Below the pieces are notes generated by a model. The model was not told where the DNA came from, ran no database searches, and worked only from the letters and a program-made list of their open reading frames with translations. The translations under genes were made by a program, and so were the position numbers. From Mucilaginibacter aurantiaciroseus (GTDB lineage Bacteria; Bacteroidota; Bacteroidia; Sphingobacteriales; Sphingobacteriaceae), in NCBI RefSeq assembly GCF_024055595.1, contig NZ_JAMXOF010000001.1, positions 1,240,001-1,304,000 on the forward strand: a stretch of DNA of 64,000 nucleotides. The letters run 5' to 3'. Position 1 is the first letter of the stretch, and each line of letters begins with the position of its first letter. Shown piece by piece: positions 54,852 to 63,363 of the stretch.

Positions 54852-54992
54852 TCAACAACAACAAATCCAGTTTAGCGCTTTTTCACCGTATTTGCTTAAA
54901 TCATAAACTTCGTCTAAATTTTTAGCTCTTATTTTTGCGCCGCTCACAAGCTGGTAAGCGTCGAATATATTTTCAAATATTGTGTTCTTCAT
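54852..54992 (-). CDS. 46-aa peptide ending W-I-C-C-C after an ABC importer
   Basis: ATG 54992 opens a 46-codon ORF 35 nt past the end of the ABC ATPase gene. It begins MKNTIFENIFDAYQLVSGAK and ends 'YGEKALNWICCC', with three TGT codons before TGA. The body is amphipathic and helical ('NLDEVYDLSKYGEKAL') without a membrane segment. Three Cys at the C-terminus could bind metal, be lipidated or modified as in a ribosomally made peptide. No modification enzyme or peptidase is near. It could also be a chance ORF. Confidence 0.5.
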   Translation of the reverse strand: MKNTIFENIFDAYQLVSGAKIRAKNLDEVYDLSKYGEKALNWICCC

Positions 54993-55027
54993 GGTACAGA
55001 TGGCAGTACACTTTTTTTGCCATTTAT

Positions 55028-55777
55028 TTAGCCAAACCAATCATAAAGTTCATTCTGCTTCAAATTTTGTTTTTCGGCACCTGCTACATCCTTCAAAACA
55101 GCACCCTCGCCCATCTGTATAATGCGCGAACCATAGTTACCGGCGTCCTTTAAATTATGCGTTACCAGTATAGCGGTGAGGTTATACTCTTTAATTAAGT
55201 TGTTTGCAATGCGCAAAACGTTCTCTGCCGAGCGTGGGTCGAGTGCGGCGGTGGGTTCATCAAGCAGCAGGATCTTGCAGGTGTCCATTACGCTCATCAG
55301 CAAAGTAAGTGCCTGCCGTTGCCCGCCTGATAAAGTGCCGATGGGCTGTTCTATCTTATCTTCCAGCCCCATACCTAATGTGGTTATTTTATTGCGTACC
55401 ACAGCTTTAAACTGGTCGTTTTTGCCAATGGTTAGTCCTTTATTTTGTGTACGCAAGGCTGCTAAACGGAAATTATCTATAATGCTCAAATCGCCGGCGG
55501 TGCCTAACAGCGGATTTTGAAAAATGCGGGCTATCCATTTGCTGCGCTTATGTTCGGGCAGGCGGGTAACGGGGTTGCTATCGATAGTTATGGTCCCTGC
55601 ATCCGGCAGGATATTACCCGCAACTAAATTGAGCAAGGTGGTTTTGCCCGAACCATTAGAACCTACGATTACTACAAACTCGCCCGCTTTTATTTCAAGG
55701 TTAACATTGTTAATGGCAATAACTTCGTTTGGCTTACCAGTACTAAATGTTTTATGGATGTTGTTTAAATGGATCAT
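55028..55777 (-). CDS. ABC transporter ATPase (TrpXYZ-type importer)
   Basis: 249 aa. Walker A 'GSNGSGKTTLLNLVAG' (about 39-46), Q-loop in 'ARIFQNPLLGTAGDLSI', signature 'LSGGQRQALTLLMSVM', Walker B 'ILLLDEPTAALDPRSA' and H-loop 'LVTHNLKDAG' are all present. The start overlaps the permease stop (55774-55777). It powers the importer of the next two genes. Its closest relatives are amino-acid/tryptophan-type importers. Confidence 0.94.
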   Translation of the reverse strand: MIHLNNIHKTFSTGKPNEVIAINNVNLEIKAGEFVVIVGSNGSGKTTLLNLVAGNILPDAGTITIDSNPVTRLPEHKRSKWIARIFQNPLLGTAGDLSIIDNFRLAALRTQNKGLTIGKNDQFKAVVRNKITTLGMGLEDKIEQPIGTLSGGQRQALTLLMSVMDTCKILLLDEPTAALDPRSAENVLRIANNLIKEYNLTAILVTHNLKDAGNYGSRIIQMGEGAVLKDVAGAEKQNLKQNELYDWFG

Positions 55778-56640
55778 GCAGTCCTCCCCGTTAATCTTGG
55801 CAAGCCAACGATGATCAAAACAAAAACGGCCGTAACCAATTGAAGCAAATTAGCATCAACCCCGATACTTAATGTAAAGGCCAGCACAAACTGGAATATC
55901 ACCGTTCCTCCCATCACTAAAATTAAACTCAGCCAAACGGATGTGATGCGCAGCCAGGTAATAATCGTTTCGCCGATAATAACCGAGCCTAATCCCACTA
56001 TCATAATTCCTATGCCCATGCTAATATCTGCAAATCCCTGTAGCTGAACAAAGAGATATCCACTTAAGGCAGTTAATCCGTTTGCGAGTGCTAAACCTGC
56101 AATTTTCATCCTGTCGGTGTTTACTCCAAGGGCGCGGATCATAGGTTCGCTATTACCTGTAGCGCGCATAGCTAAACCAAAATCTGTTTTTAAGAGGTAG
56201 CCAATAATAAGCGTGACGATCAATACGAAGCCTAATAAAATCAGTAATGAATTTTGATTGATGTCTTTTATTACGGTAATTACAGAAAATAACGTTGGCA
56301 AATTTAGCAGTGGCATGTTTGAACGGCCAAGAATAGTGAGGTTTACTGAGTAAAGTGCAGTTGTTATCAAAATGCCTGCCAGCAGTGCATGAATTTTTAG
56401 TTTGGTGTGGATAATGCCTGTTAATGCGCCTGCCAATGCCCCTGCTACAAGCACAGCAGGTAAAATAATGTATCCCGGTTGGTTTTGCGTAAGCATTGCA
56501 CCGGTTACTACACCGCCAAGGGTGTAACTTCCACCTGTAGTGATATCCGGGATGTTGAAGATCTTCATGGAGATGTAAATCCCGAAGGCTATCCCCGCGA
56601 AGCAAAGTCCCTGTAATAAAGCGGTCAGGTAAAAATCCAT
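55774..56640 (-). CDS. ABC transporter permease (BPD_transp_2, branched-chain/TrpY-type)
   Basis: 288 aa with about eight membrane helices and the ATPase-contact region 'GNSEPMIRALGVNTDRMKIAGLALANGLTALSGYLFVQLQGFADISMGIGIMIVGLGSVIIGE' of the BPD_transp_2 family. Start overlaps the stop of the binding-protein gene by 1 nt. It forms the channel of the importer with the ATPase and the lipoprotein. Confidence 0.92.
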   Translation of the reverse strand: MDFYLTALLQGLCFAGIAFGIYISMKIFNIPDITTGGSYTLGGVVTGAMLTQNQPGYIILPAVLVAGALAGALTGIIHTKLKIHALLAGILITTALYSVNLTILGRSNMPLLNLPTLFSVITVIKDINQNSLLILLGFVLIVTLIIGYLLKTDFGLAMRATGNSEPMIRALGVNTDRMKIAGLALANGLTALSGYLFVQLQGFADISMGIGIMIVGLGSVIIGETIITWLRITSVWLSLILVMGGTVIFQFVLAFTLSIGVDANLLQLVTAVFVLIIVGLPRLTGRTA

Positions 56641-57611
56641 TATTTTACAGTTACAAAATCGGCAGGGATACGGATGTTATATTTTTTGGCCACAGCCGGG
56701 TTGTAAACACGCCTGCGAATTTTCACCATTTCCAATTTCAGGCCGTCTGTTTTATGCGTTTTAAGATACTGTGCAGCCTGCTGGCCCGATTGGTAGCCCC
56801 ATTGATAGATATCGGCACCAAAGGCAGCTACGGCGCCACGCTGTACAAGCCCTGCTTCGCTGGTGAAGACAGGCACATTATTTTGGTCGCAGCTTTTACG
56901 GATAGTTTCAAAAGCAGAGAATACGGTATTATCCGGGATGGCAAAAAATGCGTCGATACCTTTATTTAATAATGCCTGCGTCACCAATTGGGCATCCGTG
57001 GTTGAATTTAGCGGTAAGGCTATAACCTTTACATTTAATTTAGCTGCCAATTCCTGAATCCGTTGCAAGGCATCGGCCGACTGCGGTTCGGATTGGTTAT
57101 AGATCATCCCGATAGTCAACTGCGCCCCTTTCGGTTTTAGCAGTTTGGGGATAATGGCGAAAGAGGTGTCTATATAATTCAACTCTTCCATGGTACCATA
57201 TAGGTTAGCGGGGCCTTTCCCTATAGCATCGGCCACCTTCATCCTTTCGGGTGTGGGCGATACCATCTGGAAGATGGGGATGTTTTTTGTTTTTTGGATA
57301 GCCGCTACGGTTGCCAGCGTGGTTGAAGTTGCCAATAAGTCGACCTTTTCTGATACAAAATAATTAATGATTTGGGTAAGCGTTGGGATGCTATTTTGCG
57401 CGTTTCGGTATTCTATTTTTACGGTTTTTTGATCTTCGCTAAAGCCGTTCTTTTTCAGGGCCTCAATAAAACCATCTTTTGCTTGTGATATGGTGGCGTC
57501 TTCAAACGCATCAACAAAGCCTACTACAGGTACATTGTTTTTGATTGATGATGAGCAGGATGCGATAATGGTAATTGATACAAGTACAGGTAAGATCCGC
57601 AGAAAATTCAT
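56640..57611 (-). CDS. ABC transporter substrate-binding lipoprotein (PF04392 type)
   Basis: 323 aa. The lipobox is 'ITIIASC' (Cys at residue 19). The two-lobe binding protein fold reads 'VPVVGFVDAFEDATISQAKDGFIEALKKNGFSED', 'LIYNQSEPQSADALQRI'-type 'GMIYNQSEPQSADALQRIQELA' and 'VPVFTSEAGLVQRGAVAAFGADIYQWGYQSGQQAAQYL'. This ABC_sub_bind family (often called tryptophan/tyrosine transporter, TrpX) captures the ligand; the ligand is not certain. First gene of binding protein, permease, ATPase, peptide. Confidence 0.93.
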   Translation of the reverse strand: MNFLRILPVLVSITIIASCSSSIKNNVPVVGFVDAFEDATISQAKDGFIEALKKNGFSEDQKTVKIEYRNAQNSIPTLTQIINYFVSEKVDLLATSTTLATVAAIQKTKNIPIFQMVSPTPERMKVADAIGKGPANLYGTMEELNYIDTSFAIIPKLLKPKGAQLTIGMIYNQSEPQSADALQRIQELAAKLNVKVIALPLNSTTDAQLVTQALLNKGIDAFFAIPDNTVFSAFETIRKSCDQNNVPVFTSEAGLVQRGAVAAFGADIYQWGYQSGQQAAQYLKTHKTDGLKLEMVKIRRRVYNPAVAKKYNIRIPADFVTVK

Positions 57612-57728
57612 GGTACTAAGTTAGCTAATCAACTCAAAAAAGAAAATCATAAAAGTGCAACGTTTTGATACGCAAAACCGTCTTAAATACGTTATCTGCT
57701 TACATTTGCAATCCTAACACCCTATATA

Positions 57729-58178
57729 AAACTTAAACTTTTAAGCTTCGCAATTTTTCTTTTTTTCGGCATACAACCTGTTTGCCAAATCGAATCTACC
57801 AACCCATTTGATAAATTCGCCAATGATCAAAGCGGACTGTTTTAAAAGGCTGTCGACAAGCGCGACGATGCCGAAGCCCTAAAGCTAATGACGGAGTTGA
57901 TGACCAAATACAATCAGCTTAACCACTAACTGGTACAACGTAAGCTGCCTTTATTCGCTCATCAATAAAGAGCCTGAAGCATAAAGCATGCTGGATAACG
58001 CTGTACTTTATGGCTATATTAACTACAGCCACCTGATGGAAGATAGCGATTTCGCTAAAATTAAAAATGAACAAAAATTTAAACAGATAGCCGGGGGGTC
58101 TGCGCTCTGTTGGCGATTATAACTATAGTGCGTTACCGCACCAATAATGTTGTTGCTTTTTGGAAAGTTGGCAAGTAA
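57729..58178 (+). pseudogene. decayed secreted protein gene (TPR-like)
   Basis: One frame starts 'KLKLLSFAIFLFFGIQPVCQ' (signal peptide without an ATG), continues 'IESTNPFDKFANDQSGLF*KAVDKRDDAEALKLMTELMTKYNQLNH*', and after shifts and stops returns 'YNVSCLYSLINKEPEA*SMLDNAVLYGYINYSHLMEDSDFAKIKNEQKFKQIAG', 'LRSVGDYNY' up to about 58178. The 'CLYSLINKEPEA...LDNAVLYGY' part is a TPR-like helix pair. Two or more stops and frameshifts show it is not functional. Confidence 0.75.
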
Positions 58179-58242
58179 TTAAGGTCGTTCATTTTTAAAC
58201 ATTTTAAGGATAGTGCCGTAAATTAGTTAATTTAGCCACTGA

Positions 58243-59388
58243 ATGATACCTGTTATTTCGAAATTACCCCAAACCGGAACTACGATATTTACCACCATGT
58301 CGGCCCTGGCTACCGAACACGGTGCAATAAATTTATCGCAAGGTTTCCCGGATTACGATTGCTCGCCCAAATTAATAGAGCTTGCACACAAGGCCATGCA
58401 AAATGGCCAAAACCAATACGCCCCAATGGCTGGTGTGATGGCCTTGCGTGAGCAAATTGCTATTAAAACAGAGAAAATTTACGGTGCACAATACAACCCG
58501 GAAAGCGAAATAACCATTACCGCGGGAGGTACACAAGCCGTGTTTACAGCCATCAGCGCGGTAATTCACCCAAATGATGAGGTGATCATGTTTGAGCCTG
58601 CTTATGATTGCTACGCCCCTGCTATTAAATTAATGGGCGGCGTGGTAAAATCTTTAGAGTTGGAACCGCCAGATTACCGCATTGCGTGGGATATGGTAAA
58701 AAGGCTCATCAACAATAAAACGAAGATGATCATCCTTAATTCGCCACATAACCCTACCGCTACTATTTTGAGCCGTGAGGATATTGACGAGTTAAGCGCA
58801 CTGGTTAAAAACCAGGATATACTTATACTGAGCGATGAAGTTTATGAGCACCTGGTTTTTGACGGACAGGAACATCACAGCATGGCCCGTTACCCGGAGT
58901 TGCAGCAACGCAGCATGATCGTGGCATCATTCGGAAAAACATTTCATGCCACAGGGTGGAAAATGGGTTATTGCCTCGCTCCCGCTTATTTAATGGCCGA
59001 GTTTAGGAAAATACACCAGTTTTTGGTATTTAGCGTAAATACCCCGTTACAATACGCCATTGCCGAATATTTAAAGGACGAAAACTCCTACCTTAACCTA
59101 CCGGAGTTTTTCCAGGAGAAGCGCGACCATTTCCGTAAAGGTTTGGAGCAAAGCCGGTTTGAGTTGCTGCCTTGTTCGGGTTCATACTTTCAGTCGGTTA
59201 CTTATGATGCCATTACAGATGAAAAAGACACCGACTTTGCCATACGTTTAACAAAAGAAACTGGAGTTGCAGCGATACCTGTTTCAGCCTTTTATCGTAA
59301 GGGAACCGACAGGCACGTGTTAAGATTTTGTTTCGCTAAAAAGCAAGAAACCTTGGATAAAGCCGTTGATAGATTGATGAAGGTTTAA
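58243..59388 (+). CDS. methionine/kynurenine-type aminotransferase (class I)
   Basis: 381 aa PLP fold-type I enzyme. 'INLSQGFPDYDCSPKLIELAHKAM' and 'ITAGGTQAVFTAISAVIHPNDEVIMFEPAYDCYAP' are typical for the methionine aminotransferase YbdL/KAT group. The PLP Lys is Lys232 in 'SFGKTFHATGWKMGY', and Arg near the C-terminus is in 'HVLRFCFAKK'. It is followed after 58 nt by a nitrilase-family gene, the usual partner in transamination-deamidation salvage of methionine and glutamine. Confidence 0.92.
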   Translation: MIPVISKLPQTGTTIFTTMSALATEHGAINLSQGFPDYDCSPKLIELAHKAMQNGQNQYAPMAGVMALREQIAIKTEKIYGAQYNPESEITITAGGTQAVFTAISAVIHPNDEVIMFEPAYDCYAPAIKLMGGVVKSLELEPPDYRIAWDMVKRLINNKTKMIILNSPHNPTATILSREDIDELSALVKNQDILILSDEVYEHLVFDGQEHHSMARYPELQQRSMIVASFGKTFHATGWKMGYCLAPAYLMAEFRKIHQFLVFSVNTPLQYAIAEYLKDENSYLNLPEFFQEKRDHFRKGLEQSRFELLPCSGSYFQSVTYDAITDEKDTDFAIRLTKETGVAAIPVSAFYRKGTDRHVLRFCFAKKQETLDKAVDRLMKV

Positions 59389-59446
59389 CCCTTCAGCAAT
59401 ATTTACACTAATTTATTTGCTGTTACCTCAAAAAAAGCAAGCACAT

Positions 59447-60226
59447 ATGGATAATCTGAAAATTACGGTATACCAGGGATATTTATTTTGGGAAAAAACA
59501 GATAAAAACCTGCAAAATATTTCGTTGAAATTATCCGGCATACGCGAAAAAACCAACCTGATTATCTTGCCCGAGATGTTCAATACAGGCTTCACCATGA
59601 ATGCCGAAGTTTTGGGAGAAACCATGGATGGCAGAACCATGCAGTGGATGCAAAAAACCGCTCAAAAGTACGATGCGGTGGTAACCGGCAGTATCATTAT
59701 TAAAGAAGACGACAAGTATTACAACCGCCTGCTTTGGGTACGCCCCGATGGTAGCCACGAATATTACGACAAACGCCACCTTTTCGCTTTAGGTAAAGAA
59801 CATACGGTTTATACCCCCGGCACTAAAAAACTTATTGTTGAATTAAAGGGATGGAAAATCTGTCCTGCAATATGTTACGATCTGCGCTTCCCAGTATGGT
59901 TACGCAATGTGGATGAAGATTACGACCTGCTAATGATCGTAGCAAACTGGCCCGAAAAACGCGCACTTCACTGGCGTACGCTTATCCCTGCCCGCGCGGT
60001 AGAGAACCAGGCTTATGTTATTGGCGTTAACCGTGTAGGCCATGATGGTAACGAGGTTTATCACTCCGGCGACTCCACCTGTATCGACCCCAACGGCAAC
60101 GTGGTTTACTACAAACGCGACGAAGAGGACGTTTACACCTTCTCCATCATCGGCGACGAAGTAAAAAAAGCCCGCCGCGCCCTGCCATTTTTAAAGGATG
60201 CGGATAGGTTTAGCATAGAGGAATAA
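59447..60226 (+). CDS. nitrilase-family omega-amidase (YafV-like)
   Basis: Start taken at ATG 59447 (259 aa); a TTG start 30 nt upstream is less likely. The catalytic Glu43-Lys109-Cys143 triad is seen in 'LIILPEMFNTGF', 'EYYDKRHLFALGKEH' and 'CPAICYDLRFPVWLRN'. The size and motifs match omega-amidases that hydrolyse alpha-ketoglutaramate and ketosuccinamate. With the upstream aminotransferase it could close methionine-salvage transamination (4-methylthio-2-oxobutyrate and glutamine). The pairing is inference. Confidence 0.93.
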   Translation: MDNLKITVYQGYLFWEKTDKNLQNISLKLSGIREKTNLIILPEMFNTGFTMNAEVLGETMDGRTMQWMQKTAQKYDAVVTGSIIIKEDDKYYNRLLWVRPDGSHEYYDKRHLFALGKEHTVYTPGTKKLIVELKGWKICPAICYDLRFPVWLRNVDEDYDLLMIVANWPEKRALHWRTLIPARAVENQAYVIGVNRVGHDGNEVYHSGDSTCIDPNGNVVYYKRDEEDVYTFSIIGDEVKKARRALPFLKDADRFSIEE

Positions 60227-60295
60227 TCTCGCGATTTCCCCTTTCATTTACATACTAATCTTACTATTTTGCGGTAAGTTAAATCCCCTTTGTAA

Positions 60296-63200
60296 ATGAG
60301 ATTGATTGTTCGTGGTGTTGTAATAGTACTTGCCCTGTTTGCTGTGTTTAATGCATCAGCACAAAAGAAAAAGAAGGATCTTACCCAGTTTGTTGACCCC
60401 TTTATAGGTACGGGCGGCCACGGCCATACTTATCCCGGTGCGGTTGCCCCTTTTGGCATGGTGCAGTTAAGTCCGGATACCCGTTTAGAGGGTTGGGATG
60501 GTGCTTCTGGCTACCATTATACCGATACGGTTGTGTATGGATTTTCGCATACTCACCTGAGTGGTACGGGCATAGCCGACTTTTGCGATGTACTATTTAT
60601 GCCCACAACCGGCGAACCCCAGTTAAAGAATACCGATTACCGATCAGGCTTCCAAAAAAAGAACGAAACGGCCTCTCCGGGCCTGTACAGTACTTTTCTT
60701 GATAAATTCAACATTGGTGTGGAGCTTACAGCAACTACCCGTGTTGGTATTCACAAATATGATTATAAGGATGCCAAACAAGGCAATATCATTATAGACC
60801 TGCAACATCGTGATGAGGTGCTGGATAGCTGGATAGAAGTTATTAACGATCATGAGATCAGAGGCTTTCGTCGTTCAAAATCATGGGCGACTGATCAATA
60901 TTTGTTCTTTTACGCCAAATTCTCCAAGCCATTTAAAAGCTACGGTGTGGCACTGAACGACCAGGTTCAACAAGGGGAAAAGAAAGTTAAGGGGAAAAAT
61001 GTGAAGATGTATATCCAGTTTGATGACCCTGGGGTAGTCATTTCAAAAGTGGGGATCTCATCGGTAAGTGCCGATGGTGCACTGAAAAATATCGACTCTG
61101 AAACGCCCGATTTCGACTTTAAAAAGGCCGTAAAAAGCACAAAACTGGCCTGGAACGAAGAACTTTCGAAGATCCAGGTAGAAGGTGGCGCCCCTGCCCT
61201 TTCGCAACAACAGGAAGCCAATTCAGTTTACAATCCTTACGGTTATAACCCTCCGTTGGCACGCGGAAAAAACGGCAAAAAAATTGAGTTGCCTGACTAT
61301 GCCAAACAAAAGCAGATCATGTTTTACTCGGCCTTATACCATTGTATGGTTGCACCAAGTATCTATAGTGATGTGGACGGCCAGTACCGCGGCATGGATC
61401 AAAAGATTCATACCGCCAAAGGGTTTGTCTATTACACGGCATTCTCCTTGTGGGATACCTACCGTGCCGAAAACCCGCTGCTCAACATCATTGACCGCAA
61501 ACGAACGCTCGACTTTATAAAAACTTTCCTTGCTATTTATGAACAGGGCGGCTTGCTACCCATTTGGCCGCTGGCTACTACCGAAACCTATTGTATGGTA
61601 GGCAACCATTCTATACCGGTTATTGTAGATGCTTATGCAAAAGGCATCCGCGATTTTGATGCTGAAGAAGCTTTTAAAGCTATGAAGGCTGCCGTTAACC
61701 GCAACCAGTTCGGGTTAGATAATTACCGTGCTACCGGGGCTGTAAATGCCGATGTAGAGCATGAGTCGGTAGCCAAGACTTTGGATTATGCCATTGATGA
61801 CTGGTGCATAGCCCAAATGGCTAAAATGCTGAACAAGCCACAGGAATATGCTGAGTATATCAAACGCGCCCAATACTGGAAGAACGTATATAATAATAAA
61901 AATGGCTTTATGCAGGCCCGCGATAATGGTGGTTGGTACACGCCCTTTGAACCTACCGAGATCAACAACAACTACACCGAAGGTAACGCCTGGCAATACA
62001 GTTTTCTTGTCCCCCAGGATGTTGAGGGATTGGCGAACAGCCTTGGTGGTAAGCAAGCCCTTGAAACTAAACTTGACGAACTATTCAGCACAAACGCCAA
62101 ACTAAGCGGCCGCCAGCAGGATGATGTAACCGGTTTGATAGGCCAGTACGCCCATGGTAACGAACCGAGCCATCACATTGCTTACTTATACAACTTTACC
62201 AACTCGCCCAATAAAACGCAGTATTATGTGAACAAGATCCTGCGGGAACAATACAGCGCTAAACCCGATGGCTTATCGGGTAATGAAGATTGCGGGCAGA
62301 TGTCGGCCTGGTATGTCATGAGCTCGCTTGGTCTATACAACATCGCGCCGGGGCAGCAGCAATACCAGATAACCGCCCCGCAGTTTGCCAAAATGGTTAT
62401 CAACCTGGAAAATGGTAAAAAGTTCCTCATCAGCAACCCGGGTGCTACCGTTGGTCGCGGTAACTTTTATATACAGGGTATGAACTTCGATAAAAAGCCC
62501 TACAATAAGCTGTTCCTAAATTATGAGGATTTAGCCAAAGGCGGAGATTTTGAAGTTTTTACAGGATCTTTGGCCAATAAACTGCTTATGCAGGAGTTGG
62601 AGAAACCAACCTCTAAAATTACAGATGAAATGATCGTACCTAACCCATACATCACATCGGGTACCAAAACATTTAAAAATGCTATTAGTGTTGAGATAGG
62701 CTGTGCCAATAACGCTGCAAACGTCTATTATACTTTAGATGGCAGCACGCCTACCGCTTCGTCTACCCAGTATAGTAAACCCATTAGCATATTGGTGAAT
62801 ACCGTGGTAAAAGCGATAGCTATCAGCAATGGCAAAAGCAGTTTTGTAAATGTAGCCAAATTCACTAAGATCCGTGGTGACATAAAACTGTCGCTTATCA
62901 ATAAATACCTGCCAAATTATTCGGCACAGGGCGATGAAACACTGATAAACGGCGTCCACGGAACGGCAAACTGGCGCCTTGGCAACTGGCAGGGCTACCA
63001 GGGTAAGGACTTTGAAGCCATACTCGACTTGGGCCAGTTAAAACCGGTTAAACAGGTTAGTTTTGGCGCTTTACAGGATACCCGCTCCTGGATAATATTC
63101 CCGTCGAAAGTAGAATATTGGCTGTCTGATGATGGTAAGAATTACAAGCTTGCTGCAACAATAAACAGCAAGATAGATGTTAAAGAACTTGAGCCGCAAA

Positions 63201-63340
63201 CCCAGGAATATACCGCGCCCATCAACAATAAAACACGGTATATTAAAGTAATAGCTAAACAGTTTGGCGCTTTACCCGAATGGCATGAAAGTAAAGGCAG
63301 CCCTTCTTATATTTTTGCGGATGAGATAACGGTGGAATAA
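60296..63340 (+). CDS. GH92 alpha-mannosidase with C-terminal CHB_HEX and discoidin domains
   Basis: 1014 aa with a signal peptide (MRLIVRGVVIVLALFAVFNASA|Q). GH92 hallmarks are 'FVDPFIGTGGHGHTYPGAVAPFGMVQLSPDT' (about 32-62), 'YGFSHTHLSGTG', the catalytic region 'FSLWDTYRAENPLLNI' and 'YTEGNAWQYSFLVPQDVEGL', with 'LSGNEDCGQMSAWYVMSSLGLYN'. A chitobiase-C-like strand region ('VYYTLDGSTPTASSTQYSKPI', about 800) and an F5/8-type C discoidin domain ('ETLINGVHGTANWRLGNWQGYQGKDFEAILDLGQ', about 885-1010) follow. GH92 enzymes remove alpha-1,2-mannose from N-glycans with a bound Ca2+. The extra domains suggest carbohydrate attachment. Confidence 0.95.
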   Translation: MRLIVRGVVIVLALFAVFNASAQKKKKDLTQFVDPFIGTGGHGHTYPGAVAPFGMVQLSPDTRLEGWDGASGYHYTDTVVYGFSHTHLSGTGIADFCDVLFMPTTGEPQLKNTDYRSGFQKKNETASPGLYSTFLDKFNIGVELTATTRVGIHKYDYKDAKQGNIIIDLQHRDEVLDSWIEVINDHEIRGFRRSKSWATDQYLFFYAKFSKPFKSYGVALNDQVQQGEKKVKGKNVKMYIQFDDPGVVISKVGISSVSADGALKNIDSETPDFDFKKAVKSTKLAWNEELSKIQVEGGAPALSQQQEANSVYNPYGYNPPLARGKNGKKIELPDYAKQKQIMFYSALYHCMVAPSIYSDVDGQYRGMDQKIHTAKGFVYYTAFSLWDTYRAENPLLNIIDRKRTLDFIKTFLAIYEQGGLLPIWPLATTETYCMVGNHSIPVIVDAYAKGIRDFDAEEAFKAMKAAVNRNQFGLDNYRATGAVNADVEHESVAKTLDYAIDDWCIAQMAKMLNKPQEYAEYIKRAQYWKNVYNNKNGFMQARDNGGWYTPFEPTEINNNYTEGNAWQYSFLVPQDVEGLANSLGGKQALETKLDELFSTNAKLSGRQQDDVTGLIGQYAHGNEPSHHIAYLYNFTNSPNKTQYYVNKILREQYSAKPDGLSGNEDCGQMSAWYVMSSLGLYNIAPGQQQYQITAPQFAKMVINLENGKKFLISNPGATVGRGNFYIQGMNFDKKPYNKLFLNYEDLAKGGDFEVFTGSLANKLLMQELEKPTSKITDEMIVPNPYITSGTKTFKNAISVEIGCANNAANVYYTLDGSTPTASSTQYSKPISILVNTVVKAIAISNGKSSFVNVAKFTKIRGDIKLSLINKYLPNYSAQGDETLINGVHGTANWRLGNWQGYQGKDFEAILDLGQLKPVKQVSFGALQDTRSWIIFPSKVEYWLSDDGKNYKLAATINSKIDVKELEPQTQEYTAPINNKTRYIKVIAKQFGALPEWHESKGSPSYIFADEITVE

Positions 63341-63363
63341 TATTAGTGAGAAAAAACATCCTG

